46,145 bases of DNA from Ruminococcaceae bacterium UBA6416 (GCA_002438505.1 DJPI01000029.1:1-46145); one strand, 5' to 3'; shown: positions 16,095 to 24,013, counted from the first letter of the stretch. The notes: a model not told the origin generated them from the letters alone. Numbers and translations are program-made.

Positions 16095-17678
16095 ATGAGA
16101 AAACGCGCCGTTTTGCTGTATTCGTTTTTATCGCTTTGTCTGCTTCTTCTCACTGTGAAAATTCTGTCCGTTACCGCAAGGGAATATTCCTCTGCTGCGG
16201 CTCAAAACAGCCGCAAAACCGTTCTCATTGCCGAAAGCAGAGGAAAAATCTATGACAGAAATATGAAACCTCTTGTTGACTGCGAGGAAAAGCTTGTTTC
16301 CGTTTTTACGCCGTCAATCAAAGCAAAGCAGGTTCTCACTCGCCTTTTGGGTGAGGAGAGGGCGCAGGAAATCATTGAAAGCAAAAGGCCGTATGTTTCC
16401 GAGACGGACGAGGATGTGAACGATGAAAATATACGCACGTTCCGCGTTCCTTTGAGGTATCCTCAGTCGGCTCTTGCCTGTCATCTTGTCGGATATTTTG
16501 ACCCGAAAAGCAGGAACGGCGTCAGCGGAATCGAACGCGGATATAATGTATATTTAAAGGAAAACGGCGGAACGCTTTCGGTTTCTTTCGGCGTTGACGC
16601 GGCCGGCGGAGTTTTGCAGGGCGTCAGGAAGGAGATTGAGGACTCCGGTTTTTCTTCAAAGGCCGGAGTGGCCTTAACCCTGGATTCAAAAATTCAAAGA
16701 ATAACGGAAAATGCGCTCAAGAACAGCCGGATAAAAAGCGGCTGTGCGCTCGTTATGCACATTGAAAGCGGAGAAATTCTCGCAATGGCAAGTGTGCCGG
16801 TGTATGACAGGAACAACATTGCAAAGGAGCTTGAAAAAGCGAATGCACCGCTTGCAAACAAGGCTCTGCGGTCATACAGTGTTGGTTCGGTTTTTAAAAG
16901 CGTTGTTGCCGCCTATGCACTTGAGTGCGGAATTTCCGAGGAAACAAAATTTACCTGCACAGGGGAGCACAAAATCGGAAGTACCATTTTCACCTGCTAT
17001 AATTCCAAAAAGCACGGAACGCAGACAATGAAAGAAGCGCTTCAAAATTCCTGCAACACATATTTTATTGAGCTTTCAAAAATGCTTGACACAGATTCAC
17101 TTTTGATGTTTTGCCGCTCACTGGGTCTTTCGGCCGAAACAAAGCTTGCCGAGGGAATCAGCGGAGAAAAAGGCTGCCTTCCGGAAAATGATGCTTTGCG
17201 CCTTCCGGGTGAAAGGGCAAACTTTTCCTTTGGTCAGGGGAAGCTTCTCATCACGCCGGTTCAGATGCTTTCGGTCTATCACGCGATAGCAACCGGATAT
17301 TATGTTAAGCCGACTGTGATTTTCGGCCTTGCAAACAGCGATGGACTTGTTAAAAAGGAAAAGCGGGAAGAGAAGCGGCGTGTGTTGTCTGAAGATACGG
17401 TTAAAAAAATGTGTGGCCTTCTTGCCTCGGTGGTATCAAACGGAAACGCAAAAACCGCAAAAAGCCGCCATTTGAAGCTTGCCGGAAAAACGGGAACCGC
17501 TCAAAGCGGTGCGTATGACGGGAAAAGGGAGATATGCCGAACCTGGTTCGCCGGCTTTTTCCCTGCCAAAAATCCGCATTATATTGCCGTTGTTTTGAAC
17601 GAGGACGGGGAGGGCGGAGCGGTTGACTGCGGGCCGGTATTCAAGGAAATCGCGGAAAGCATTGTCCTCTCTCATTGA
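16095..17678 (+). CDS. Class B penicillin-binding protein (transpeptidase)
   Basis: Peptidoglycan cross-linking enzyme of the PBP2/FtsI/SpoVD type. The 527-aa protein has one N-terminal membrane anchor (VLLYSFLSLCLLLLTVKIL), a dimerisation region, and a transpeptidase domain with all three active-site motifs: SVFK (Ser265-Lys268), SCN (319-321) and KTG (465-467). There is no PASTA domain and no dcw neighbours (murE, mraY), so it may be a division, elongation or sporulation-specific enzyme; the sequence does not decide. Start ATG 16095 follows AAAGGTGA (16079-16085), whereas the longer frame from 16011 lacks a ribosome site. It runs divergently from groESL. Confidence 0.9.
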   Translation: MRKRAVLLYSFLSLCLLLLTVKILSVTAREYSSAAAQNSRKTVLIAESRGKIYDRNMKPLVDCEEKLVSVFTPSIKAKQVLTRLLGEERAQEIIESKRPYVSETDEDVNDENIRTFRVPLRYPQSALACHLVGYFDPKSRNGVSGIERGYNVYLKENGGTLSVSFGVDAAGGVLQGVRKEIEDSGFSSKAGVALTLDSKIQRITENALKNSRIKSGCALVMHIESGEILAMASVPVYDRNNIAKELEKANAPLANKALRSYSVGSVFKSVVAAYALECGISEETKFTCTGEHKIGSTIFTCYNSKKHGTQTMKEALQNSCNTYFIELSKMLDTDSLLMFCRSLGLSAETKLAEGISGEKGCLPENDALRLPGERANFSFGQGKLLITPVQMLSVYHAIATGYYVKPTVIFGLANSDGLVKKEKREEKRRVLSEDTVKKMCGLLASVVSNGNAKTAKSRHLKLAGKTGTAQSGAYDGKREICRTWFAGFFPAKNPHYIAVVLNEDGEGGAVDCGPVFKEIAESIVLSH

Positions 17679-17737
17679 GTAATTGATATAAGCAAAAACC
17701 TTGTCAGAATCACACACTCAATTCCGTCTGCGGTCAC

Positions 17738-17766
17738 TTGACTAATATTTAAATATATGTTAAAAT
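17738..17766 (+). promoter_or_regulatory. SigA-type promoter of the 51-aa peptide gene
   Basis: TTGACT (17738-17743), 17-bp A/T-rich spacer, TAAAAT (17761-17766). Confidence 0.8.
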
Positions 17767-17799
17767 CATGAAAAGATTAAAAAAATAGGAGGTCTTTTC

Positions 17800-17955
17800 A
17801 TGTACGATTATGCATTATATGATGAAACAACCGCTCCGGCAGAGGATAACGGAAAGAACGATATCCTCAACGCATTCCTCACAATGCTTAAGGGCATCAT
17901 CAGAACCATCCTCCCGATTATCGGACTTGGATATTTTGTGAAGTATTTTGAGTAA
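17800..17955 (+). CDS. 51-aa peptide with C-terminal hydrophobic helix, unknown function
   Basis: A short gene supported by its own promoter, a perfect AGGAGGT (17787-17793) 6 nt before ATG 17800, and a strong terminator. Residues 1-20 are acidic and Tyr-rich (MYDYALYDET, then EDNGKND); residues 21-51 form a hydrophobic, slightly basic helix (MLKGIIRTILPIIGLGYFVKYF) able to sit in a membrane. An acidic leader followed by a cationic hydrophobic core resembles the layout of a bacteriocin precursor, but there is no double-Gly cleavage site and no maturation gene nearby. I do not recognise a family. Confidence 0.75.
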   Translation: MYDYALYDETTAPAEDNGKNDILNAFLTMLKGIIRTILPIIGLGYFVKYFE

Positions 17956-17963
17956 GACACATT

Positions 17964-18010
17964 AATAACAGGCTGCGGCGAAAAAATCACCGCAGCCTGT
18001 TATTTTATTT
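17964..18010 (+). terminator. Strong terminator after the 51-aa peptide gene
   Basis: A perfect 15-bp stem, AATAACAGGCTGCGG with CCGCAGCCTGTTATT, followed by TTATTTT. Confidence 0.9.
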
Positions 18011-18141
18011 TAAAATCAGCGCACTTTGTCCGATTGCAGTTACTTGAAAGCTGTGGGCAGGTACATTAATAGTGCTTAACTTTGAACCTGCAAATTTTGT
18101 TAAGCTTAAAAATTTTCTGGAAGAATAGAAGGATTTTGAAG

Positions 18142-18264
18142 AAAAACGGCGTTGTCAAAAATCTCACAACCGATGGAGTTGTAACCGTTAAGACCTCAAG
18201 GAACTATCACGGTGGTGTTGCAGACCTTAATAACGGCACAATTCAAACTCAGCAAACTACATCT
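18142..18264 (+). pseudogene. Remnant of a GLUG-motif surface protein
   Basis: The frame reads KNGVVKNLTTDGVV, then HGGVADLNNGTIQ. This resembles the GLUG-type repeats (GxIxNLTVxGxV ... GGIAGxNxGTI) of large cell-surface adhesins and peptidases. Only one repeat is present, with no signal peptide, no anchor and no ribosome binding site, and the frame around it is unrelated low-quality coding sequence. It is most simply the residue of a larger gene lost by deletion. The rest of 18011-18600 contains no gene I can support. Confidence 0.5.
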
Positions 18265-18466
18265 TCCTTTTCCACTGCCGTCATAATCGCACCAAGATGT
18301 AGTATATATTCCATACACAAAAAGAGGCGGTGTTAAAAACCGTTGCTTTCCTTTGAGTAATTTTTATGCTTGGAAAAACAAATACAACGAAAAGGAGTTG
18401 TAAAAAAACAGCTCGAAAAAAAGACGGGGCTGTCGCATTAAGATGAACTCGCAAATAAGAGAAAAA

Positions 18467-18501
18467 CAACCGGGTAACCCGAAAAAAGGGTTGCCCGGTT
18501 G
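18467..18501. repeat. Long inverted repeat in the 18-kb intergenic region
   Basis: A 14-bp stem with one wobble, CAACCGGGTAACCC with GGGTTGCCCGGTTG, around a 7-nt loop. A T-run is present only 13 nt later (18515-18521), so terminator function is doubtful. A weaker hairpin with ACAGCTC and GGGCTGT arms lies just upstream. Confidence 0.6.
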
Positions 18502-18567
18502 CTGCTTTCGTAGTATTTTTTTGGCGTTTCAAACCTCCGCCTCGGCGGTATGTGATAATTTTCGGGG

Positions 18568-18584
18568 AGGTTAGGCCCTAACCT
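18568..18584. repeat. Perfect short palindrome
   Basis: AGGTTAG-GCC-CTAACCT, a 7-bp inverted repeat with 3-nt centre, near a second palindrome CCGCC-TC-GGCGG (18537-18548). Role unknown; possibly part of a lost element. Confidence 0.5.
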
Positions 18585-18633
18585 AAAAATTGCGGTTCAG
18601 GGATGAAGTCTGAAAGGCTTTTCAAATATAACG

Positions 18634-18667
18634 AAAAATCCCTTGAAACCTTACGTTTCAAGGGATT
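18634..18667 (-). terminator. Terminator of tRNA-Thr
   Basis: On the minus strand AATCCCTTGAAAC pairs perfectly with GTTTCAAGGGATT (13 bp, 5-nt loop) and runs into TTTTTCG, starting 2 nt after the tRNA 3' end. Confidence 0.9.
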
Positions 18668-18669
18668 GG

Positions 18670-18742
18670 AGCTGCTAACCAGATTTGAACTGGTGACCTC
18701 ATCCTTACCAAGGATGCGCGCTACCGACTGCGCCATAGCAGC
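18670..18742 (-). tRNA. tRNA-Thr(GGT)
   Basis: The minus strand folds as a cloverleaf: acceptor GCTGCTA with TAGCAGC, D arm with GGCGCAGTCGGTAGCGC, anticodon stem CATCC/GGATG around loop TTGGTAA (anticodon GGT), and T arm with GTTCAAATC. The 3' CCA is not encoded. It reads threonine codons ACC and ACU. Confidence 0.95.
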
Positions 18743-18762
18743 ACTTTCAACACAGCTCCGCT

Positions 18763-18791
18763 ATTATACATTATTTGACTGCAGTTGTCAA
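18763..18791 (-). promoter_or_regulatory. Perfect promoter of tRNA-Thr
   Basis: Minus strand TTGACA (18791-18786), 17 bp, TATAAT (18768-18763), about 20 nt before the tRNA 5' end. Confidence 0.9.
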
Positions 18792-18903
18792 CATAATTTG
18801 ATGAAAAATTTCGGTTTTTTTGAAAAGTTTTTTCCTGACTTTTGGACTCGTACTGCGGCGTAGTTGAAGCTCTTTTAAATTTATAAGCGGAGATTAATGT
18901 CAG

Positions 18904-18942
18904 AAAAAATCACCGGCTGACTGTGAATCGGCCGGTGATTGT
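18904..18942 (-). terminator. Terminator of the membrane pyrophosphatase gene
   Basis: Minus strand AATCACCGGC pairs with GCCGGTGATT (10 bp, 13-nt loop), followed by TTTTTT. Confidence 0.85.
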
Positions 18943-18978
18943 TACGTTATATTTTTTTGTGTGTTGCCGTTTGCGGCA

Positions 18979-21009
18979 TCAGCCGAGAAGTCCCGCGCCG
19001 TTGTTGATGAGAACAAAGAGCGGTGCGAAAACAAGCGATACAACCGTCATGAGCTTGATAAGAATGTTGATTGACGGACCCGAGGTGTCCTTGAACGGGT
19101 CGCCAACGGTGTCGCCGACAACGGCGGCTTTGTGAGCCTCGCTGCCCTTTCCGCCGTGGTTTCCGCTTTCAATGTATTTTTTTGCGTTGTCCCATGCGCC
19201 GCCGGCGTTAGACATGAAAATTGCAACAAGAACACCTGTTACAAGCGAACCGGCAAGAAGTCCGCCGAGCGCGTTGGTTCCGAGGAGACAGCCGACAAGC
19301 AAAGGAGCAACGATTGCAAGAAGGCCGGGAACGCTCATCTCGCGCAGCGAGGCTTTGGTTGAAATTGCAACGCAGGTTTTGTAATCTGGCTTTGCTTTTC
19401 CCTCAAGAATACCGGGTATTGTTCTGAACTGGCGGCGAACCTCTTCAATCATCTGATAGGCGGCCTTGCTGACCGACTCCATTGTGAAGGCTGAGAAAAC
19501 AAACGGCAGCATTCCGCCGATGAAAAGGCCGATAACAACATTGCTGTTCAAAATGTCAATTCCCGTGAGACCGACCGCTTCCTTGTATGAGAAGAACAGA
19601 GCAAGAGCCGTAAGTGCGGCCGAGCCGATGGCAAAACCTTTGCCCATTGCGGCGGTGGTGTTGCCAACAGAGTCAAGCTTGTCCGTAATGTCACGGACGG
19701 ACTCATCAAGGCCACTCATTTCCGCAATGCCACCGGCGTTATCCGCAATGGGGCCGTATGCGTCAACGGCAACGGTGATTCCCGTTGTTGAAAGCATTCC
19801 GACTGCCGCAAGAGCAATTCCGTAAATTCCGCCGCCTTCGCCGCATTTGCTTCCAAAGAAGAAAGCAACAAAAATTCCGATGCAGATGAAAATAATCGTA
19901 ACCGCAGTGGACTGGAAGCCGGTTGCAATTCCGGAGATAATGTTGGTTGCCGAACCGGTTTCGGATTGTTTTGCAATCTTTTTAACAAAGCGGTAGGCAT
20001 CTGAGGTGTAAACCTCGGTGAAATACCCGATGAGAACGCCGACAATGAGACCGGCAACGATTGTGATTCCGTAATAAAGCGAGCCGAAAAAGACCTGACT
20101 GAGAACGAGTGAACCGACAAAAACAATGCCTGAGGCAACATATGTTCCGACCTTGAGAGATTTTGCCGGGCTCTTGTCGCCGCGGACAAAGAAAGTTCCG
20201 AGAACGGACGAAACAAGGCCGAGAGCGGCAATTATGAGCGGATAAACGGCGCCGAACGCAAGCTTGTCCGGCATCACGTTTTTGCAGAAAAGCAGACCGA
20301 GAGTGATTGCCGAAATTACGGCGCCGGCGTAGCTTTCAAAAAGGTCAGCGCCCATTCCCGCAACGTCACCGACATTGTCACCGACATTGTCCGCAATAAC
20401 GGCCGGGTTTCTGGGGTCGTCCTCCGGAATTCCGGCTTCAACTTTTCCAACAAGGTCGGCTCCGACATCGGCCGCTTTGGTATATATTCCGCCGCCAACG
20501 CGAGCAAAGAGCGCGATTGATGAGGCGCCAAGGCTGAAGCCGAAAAGAATGCCGTCATTTTTTGTGATTATGTAAATGAGTGAGATGCCGAGCAGGCCGA
20601 GACCCGCAACGCAAAGACCCATCACCGAACCGCCGGAAAACGCAACGGAAAGAGCCTTTGACATTCCCTTTTCCTTTGCGGCGTTGGCCGTTCTGACGTT
20701 GGCGAGGGTTGCAACGCGCATTCCGAAATATCCGGCGGCAACCGAAAACAGAGCGCCGACAACGAAGCAGACAGCCTCAAGCCAGTTTTTGAGCAAAAGG
20801 CCGATTGCAAGGAAAATTACGGCAACAAAAATGACGATGATTTTGTACTCCGAAAAAAGGAAAGCGGTTGCGCCCTCGTGGATTGAGGCGGCAATTTCCT
20901 TCATTCTTTCATTGCCGGCCGGTTGCTTTTTAACCTTGAAAGCAAGGAAGAGAGCGAACAGCAGGCCGACAACACTGACAACGGGGACTGCATAGAGAAG
21001 TTTGTCCAT
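18979..21009 (-). CDS. hppA: Ion-pumping membrane pyrophosphatase (K+-dependent type)
   Basis: Integral membrane enzyme that couples pyrophosphate hydrolysis to H+ or Na+ export, saving energy in anaerobes. The 676-aa protein has about 16 hydrophobic segments and the family signatures: GGIYTKAADVGADLVGKVE (substrate loop), DNVGDNVGDVAGMGADLFESY, GNTTAAMGKG and, near the end, GDTVGDPFKDTSGP. An Ala after GNTTA, where K+-independent enzymes have Lys, marks the K+-dependent subfamily. Whether it pumps Na+ or H+ cannot be told without the gate-residue alignment. Start ATG 21009 follows AAGGAG; the longer frame from 21033 includes that ribosome site and is rejected. Confidence 0.95.
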   Translation of the reverse strand: MDKLLYAVPVVSVVGLLFALFLAFKVKKQPAGNERMKEIAASIHEGATAFLFSEYKIIVIFVAVIFLAIGLLLKNWLEAVCFVVGALFSVAAGYFGMRVATLANVRTANAAKEKGMSKALSVAFSGGSVMGLCVAGLGLLGISLIYIITKNDGILFGFSLGASSIALFARVGGGIYTKAADVGADLVGKVEAGIPEDDPRNPAVIADNVGDNVGDVAGMGADLFESYAGAVISAITLGLLFCKNVMPDKLAFGAVYPLIIAALGLVSSVLGTFFVRGDKSPAKSLKVGTYVASGIVFVGSLVLSQVFFGSLYYGITIVAGLIVGVLIGYFTEVYTSDAYRFVKKIAKQSETGSATNIISGIATGFQSTAVTIIFICIGIFVAFFFGSKCGEGGGIYGIALAAVGMLSTTGITVAVDAYGPIADNAGGIAEMSGLDESVRDITDKLDSVGNTTAAMGKGFAIGSAALTALALFFSYKEAVGLTGIDILNSNVVIGLFIGGMLPFVFSAFTMESVSKAAYQMIEEVRRQFRTIPGILEGKAKPDYKTCVAISTKASLREMSVPGLLAIVAPLLVGCLLGTNALGGLLAGSLVTGVLVAIFMSNAGGAWDNAKKYIESGNHGGKGSEAHKAAVVGDTVGDPFKDTSGPSINILIKLMTVVSLVFAPLFVLINNGAGLLG

Positions 21010-21103
21010 TTTTAATAACTCCTTTTGCGGCACAGGACGGGCCGCGTCAATATTTTCTCCATAGCTATTCTCTCCATTTTCACTTCACTATGAGGTGACT
21101 TTA

Positions 21104-21132
21104 ATCTTATTACAAATTCTGGTAATTGTCAA
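21104..21132 (-). promoter_or_regulatory. Promoter of the membrane pyrophosphatase gene
   Basis: Minus strand TTGACA (21132-21127), 17 bp, TAAGAT (21109-21104). Confidence 0.8.
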
Positions 21133-21272
21133 GGTATTTCACAAAAGTTATATGAAATTTTTGTTAATGTTGAACAAAATCAATAAATTGTGGCCGGAAA
21201 ACCGAGCTTATGCGGCATTTTTGAACATTTTCAACCGGCAATCACAGTTTTTCCTTGCTTGCGGAAACATTC

Positions 21273-21334
21273 CTCCGCCGGTTTTTATTCGCCTCATCAG
21301 CGCTTGAACAATAAAAAAGCCGCCCGAGGGCGGC
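21273..21334. repeat. 62-bp direct repeat, left copy (target duplication of the R-M insertion)
   Basis: Identical over 62 bp to 23566-23627. It begins CTCCGCCGG and ends with GCCGCCC-GA-GGGCGGC. The right copy continues as a full terminator (stem extended by CTTT), while this copy breaks off into ATAT, so it looks like the duplicated, truncated copy. Confidence 0.97.
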
Positions 21335-21464
21335 ATATTTCGGCAAGACAGATAATTTGAATTTGTTGGAACGAGCGTATTACACCGGTTTTTTTATTTT
21401 TAAATAACGTGTTTGGTATAGGTTGCTTTTGGCTCCTTTTACCCGGCATATGTGCTGTCGACTT

Positions 21465-22322
21465 TTATATTGCCAAATCAAGCGGCAGATCGCTAATGTC
21501 CTTAATTCGTTTCCCATCAATAAGTACATTCAACATCTCGATAGAGTCCTCTGCGCCAGTGGCTGCTACCGCTTTTACCAACTCGTACAGCGCAAAATGA
21601 TACATGCAGTCGATGTCTCCGGTTCCAAGAGCCAAAGAAGCAAGCCTGCTCGGCAATGGTTCACCGGTAACAACAACAATGTGAGGTAAATGTCATTTGC
21701 GATTTCTTATTAACCCAAGTGCTTCTGTCCGGCTATTTTGTGCCCTGTCACTTCGCATAGTCCACTTGGCAGACACTGATGCGTGGAGAACCGGCAGACC
21801 TCCGTTTTGTGCACGAATGTCAGCCATCATGCACACAGTATCATCAACAATTATTTGAGGCGTATTGATTTCTTCATCGCTAACTGTATCTCTATAAATA
21901 ACTACATCAGGAGCTACCATGTAGTCATTCCCCATACTTGCAGCAAGCTTAGCATCGCTTTCTGTCAACTTGTTGAGATAGTCCAGGTGTTCATATTGGG
22001 CAAAACTGCTTGTCTTTATTGCGTTACGGTTTCCAAGTTTAACAATATGCCAATTTCCGGGTCGCAGATTTTGCAAATTTGGGAATGTATCCATCAGAAA
22101 TTGCATATTCAACTGCTCAAATCTGGCGCCTGATGTTTGCCCCACAGCTTTATCATGGGTTTCAGCCATCAACTGACTTGCGATTCCCTGTGCAATGGCT
22201 ATAGATAGCTTAGAGGATGAATCCGCATTGCTTGGAATTCCCCTGGAATCCACCGTCAGCACTCCGTTTTCAAGCAAACTTTTATGATAATTCTTGCGAG
22301 CTTCAGCAATCAGTGCATCCAT
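21465..22322 (-). pseudogene. NgoMIV-family type II restriction endonuclease, interrupted by an in-frame TGA
   Basis: Nuclease predicted to cut GCCGGC. Read through one stop, the frame is 285 aa, about the NgoMIV length. Residues matching the NgoMIV active and recognition sites, offset by one, are visible: Glu69, Asp139 in APDVVIYRD, Ser184-Ala-Lys186, Arg190-Ser-Asp192-Arg193 and Glu200. Codon 210, after RNRK, is TGA (complement of 21693-21695). The frame then continues without shift as HLPHIVVVTGEPLPSRLA and ends DLPLDLAI, so a single change of a Gly GGA codon to TGA explains it. The truncated 209-aa product would lack the counterpart of recognition Arg227 and the C-terminal part. Start ATG 22322 follows AGGAGG and overlaps the methyltransferase end by 20 nt. 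Confidence 0.9.
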
Positions 22323-23250
22323 TTTCAAGTGTCCTCCTAATTTTTTCTCCCACCGCTTGTGCAACAGGGGGCGGGAATGCATTGCCAATCATCCTGCATG
22401 CAGCGGTTTTCTTGCTTCCGAAATTCCAGTTATCAGGGAAGCCTTGAATTCTTGCAATCATACGTGGCGTTAACCGGGGCATCCCTTCAAAATCTTTCTG
22501 AGGCGCCTCGTTAGCTATACCAAATCCATCAACTCCAAGTGCTGCCCAAGCCTTTCTTGCACGCACAGGACCCAAGTCGGGACCACCGTGCTTTTTTGAA
22601 CCACCTAAAATGGTCGGTGCGATAGAGGAGGCTTGCTTTGCCCATTCGTTTGCTCTCGACCAATTATTTTCCTTCATCAGATCAATCAAAGTCTCACCAA
22701 CGGTTTTTGTTAGTTGGGGCGTTCCGGTTGGATAAGAGAAATTACCTTTGACATCTTTTCTTATGCCGACAATAACAACACGAGGCCGAAGTTGAGGAAC
22801 GCCATAGTCCGAAGCATTTAAGAGCTTGATTTGGACAGTATAGCCAAGCTGATCAATTTTCTCCAAGATAGAATTGCGATAGTCTGAAAATGATGTATCC
22901 AAAAAGCCACGAACATTTTCAAGCATTACGGCGCGTGGGTTGATTTCTTCTATAAGGCGCAGAGCTTCCGGAAATAAGTCACGCTCATCAGCACGGCCTA
23001 ATTGTTTGCCTGCTATAGAAAATGGTGGGCACGGGACTCCTCCGGAAAGCAAATCAATTTTGTTTCGATATGGCTTTCCGGAAAAATTTTTCACATCTGC
23101 ACATATTACATTCCATTCCGGGCGGTTCAGCTTCAATGTTTTGCAATAGTTAGATTCATATTCAACAAGGGCAACGTGATGAAAGCCAGCCATTTCCAAA
23201 CCTAATGCTTGACCTCCGGCTCCGGCACAAATTTCGATACTTGTAAGCAT
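22303..23250 (-). CDS. DNA cytosine-5 methyltransferase, probably GCCGGC-specific
   Basis: Protects the site cut by the adjacent NgoMIV-like nuclease by adding a methyl group to cytosine C5. The 315-aa protein has the C5-methyltransferase motifs in order: motif I CAGAGGQALGLEMAG (about 8-22), the catalytic PCPPFS loop with Cys74, ENV (111-113), QLRPR (154-158), a target-recognition region with GGSKKHGGPDLGP, and motifs IX-X with QGFPDNW and GNAFPPPVA. The specificity call comes from the partner nuclease. It appears intact, so the site should still be methylated although the nuclease is broken. Start ATG 23250 has only a weak ribosome site (AGGA). Confidence 0.9.
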   Translation of the reverse strand: MLTSIEICAGAGGQALGLEMAGFHHVALVEYESNYCKTLKLNRPEWNVICADVKNFSGKPYRNKIDLLSGGVPCPPFSIAGKQLGRADERDLFPEALRLIEEINPRAVMLENVRGFLDTSFSDYRNSILEKIDQLGYTVQIKLLNASDYGVPQLRPRVVIVGIRKDVKGNFSYPTGTPQLTKTVGETLIDLMKENNWSRANEWAKQASSIAPTILGGSKKHGGPDLGPVRARKAWAALGVDGFGIANEAPQKDFEGMPRLTPRMIARIQGFPDNWNFGSKKTAACRMIGNAFPPPVAQAVGEKIRRTLENGCTDC

Positions 23251-23325
23251 AGTCCTATATCACCAAATTCCTAGGGTTTATCCACCAATTAAGTGAAGCA
23301 ACAGACTGATTGGTAGATTTTCTTT

Positions 23326-23354
23326 ATTATACACGAAGGCCACAGCTTTTTCAA
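23326..23354 (-). promoter_or_regulatory. Promoter of the NgoMIV-type R-M operon
   Basis: Minus strand TTGAAA (23354-23349), 17 bp, TATAAT (23331-23326). The leader to the methyltransferase is about 70 nt. No separate controller (C) gene is seen. Confidence 0.75.
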
Positions 23355-23565
23355 TGCTTAGTAGGGAGTTCGTTGGGTTTAAAGTTATTTATGGGTGGAG
23401 CAATTAAAACTGTTTCCTAGGTGTTAAACACACTTGCAGCAAATAAGGATGTCAACTTTGTATGCTTTTGCAAAATTGCACATAAAACATCATTGTTGAC
23501 TATGATGTGATTCGCGGGTTTTGCGTGAAAAACAGCTAGAAGGCGGCAATCAACAAGCAGTAGAT

Positions 23566-23627
23566 CTCCGCCGGTTTTTATTCGCCTCATCAGCGCTTGA
23601 ACAATAAAAAAGCCGCCCGAGGGCGGC
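23566..23627. repeat. 62-bp direct repeat, right copy (original target)
   Basis: Identical to 21273-21334. It contains most of the terminator of the gene at 23643-23984, which suggests it is the ancestral copy. The 211 bp between the R-M promoter and this repeat hold no gene. Confidence 0.97.
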
Positions 23628-23630
23628 TTT
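23606..23630 (-). terminator. Terminator of the 23.6-kb secreted protein gene
   Basis: Minus strand AAAGCCGCCC-TC-GGGCGGCTTT followed by a T-run. The GC core is duplicated at the left repeat. Confidence 0.85.
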
Positions 23631-23642
23631 CAAAAGCGTGTC

Positions 23643-23984
23643 TTATGCAGCGGCAGCTGTGGTTGTGGTTGTGGTTTCGGGCGTGGTATCCGGCTTCTGG
23701 ATACCATTGATGAAATCAGTGATTTTTGCAATGATGTCACCGGTGTCGATGATGCCGAAAGCTGCTGCAATCTTAACAAAGACCTTTGCAAGCTTGAGGG
23801 CGATTTTTCCGACCTTGAGAGCAACGGGAATGAGCCATACGGGAAGATCCATCGGGTTGAACTCTTCCTCGGTTGCTTCAACTGCTGCTGCGGTTTCTGC
23901 GGGAGCCTCATCGGCGGCAAAAGCAACAACGCAAACCGAAAAAGCCGTGATGATTGCAAGAATGAGTGCGATAACTTTCTTCAT
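23643..23984 (-). CDS. Short secreted protein with Thr/Ala-rich tail, unknown function
   Basis: A 113-aa protein with a Sec signal peptide (MKKVIALILAIITAFSV, cleavage after AFA near 23), an acidic Ala-rich stretch, a hydrophobic amphipathic region (VALKVGKIALKLAKVFVKIA, about 55-75), a second helix ending TDFINGIQKP, and a low-complexity tail of Thr and Ala. Start ATG 23984 follows AGGAGGT. It forms a single-gene unit with a perfect promoter and a strong terminator. Similar architecture (signal peptide, acidic part, amphipathic Ile/Lys/Phe helix) recurs in the gene at 45097. No family recognised. Confidence 0.75.
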   Translation of the reverse strand: MKKVIALILAIITAFSVCVVAFAADEAPAETAAAVEATEEEFNPMDLPVWLIPVALKVGKIALKLAKVFVKIAAAFGIIDTGDIIAKITDFINGIQKPDTTPETTTTTTAAAA

Positions 23985-24013
23985 TTTTACTACCTCCTAT
24001 ATTTGGTAACTTA

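Larger units (their letters stand above)
21335..23565. mobile_element. Inserted NgoMIV-type restriction-modification unit
   Basis: The 2231 bp between the two 62-bp repeats carry only a cytosine-5 methyltransferase and its restriction enzyme, both on the minus strand with one promoter. No transposase, integrase or terminal inverted repeat is seen. Removing the insert and one repeat would restore a normal intergenic region between the pyrophosphatase promoter and the terminator of the secreted-protein gene at 23643. Long target duplications without a transposase have been described for mobile R-M units. Confidence 0.8.

Noticed and set aside
21693..21695. TGA in the NgoMIV-like gene as possible sense codon (alternative code)
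   Set aside because: TGA is used as the normal stop of several intact genes here (for example hppA, luxS and the FakA-like gene), so the code is standard; a nonsense mutation is simpler.
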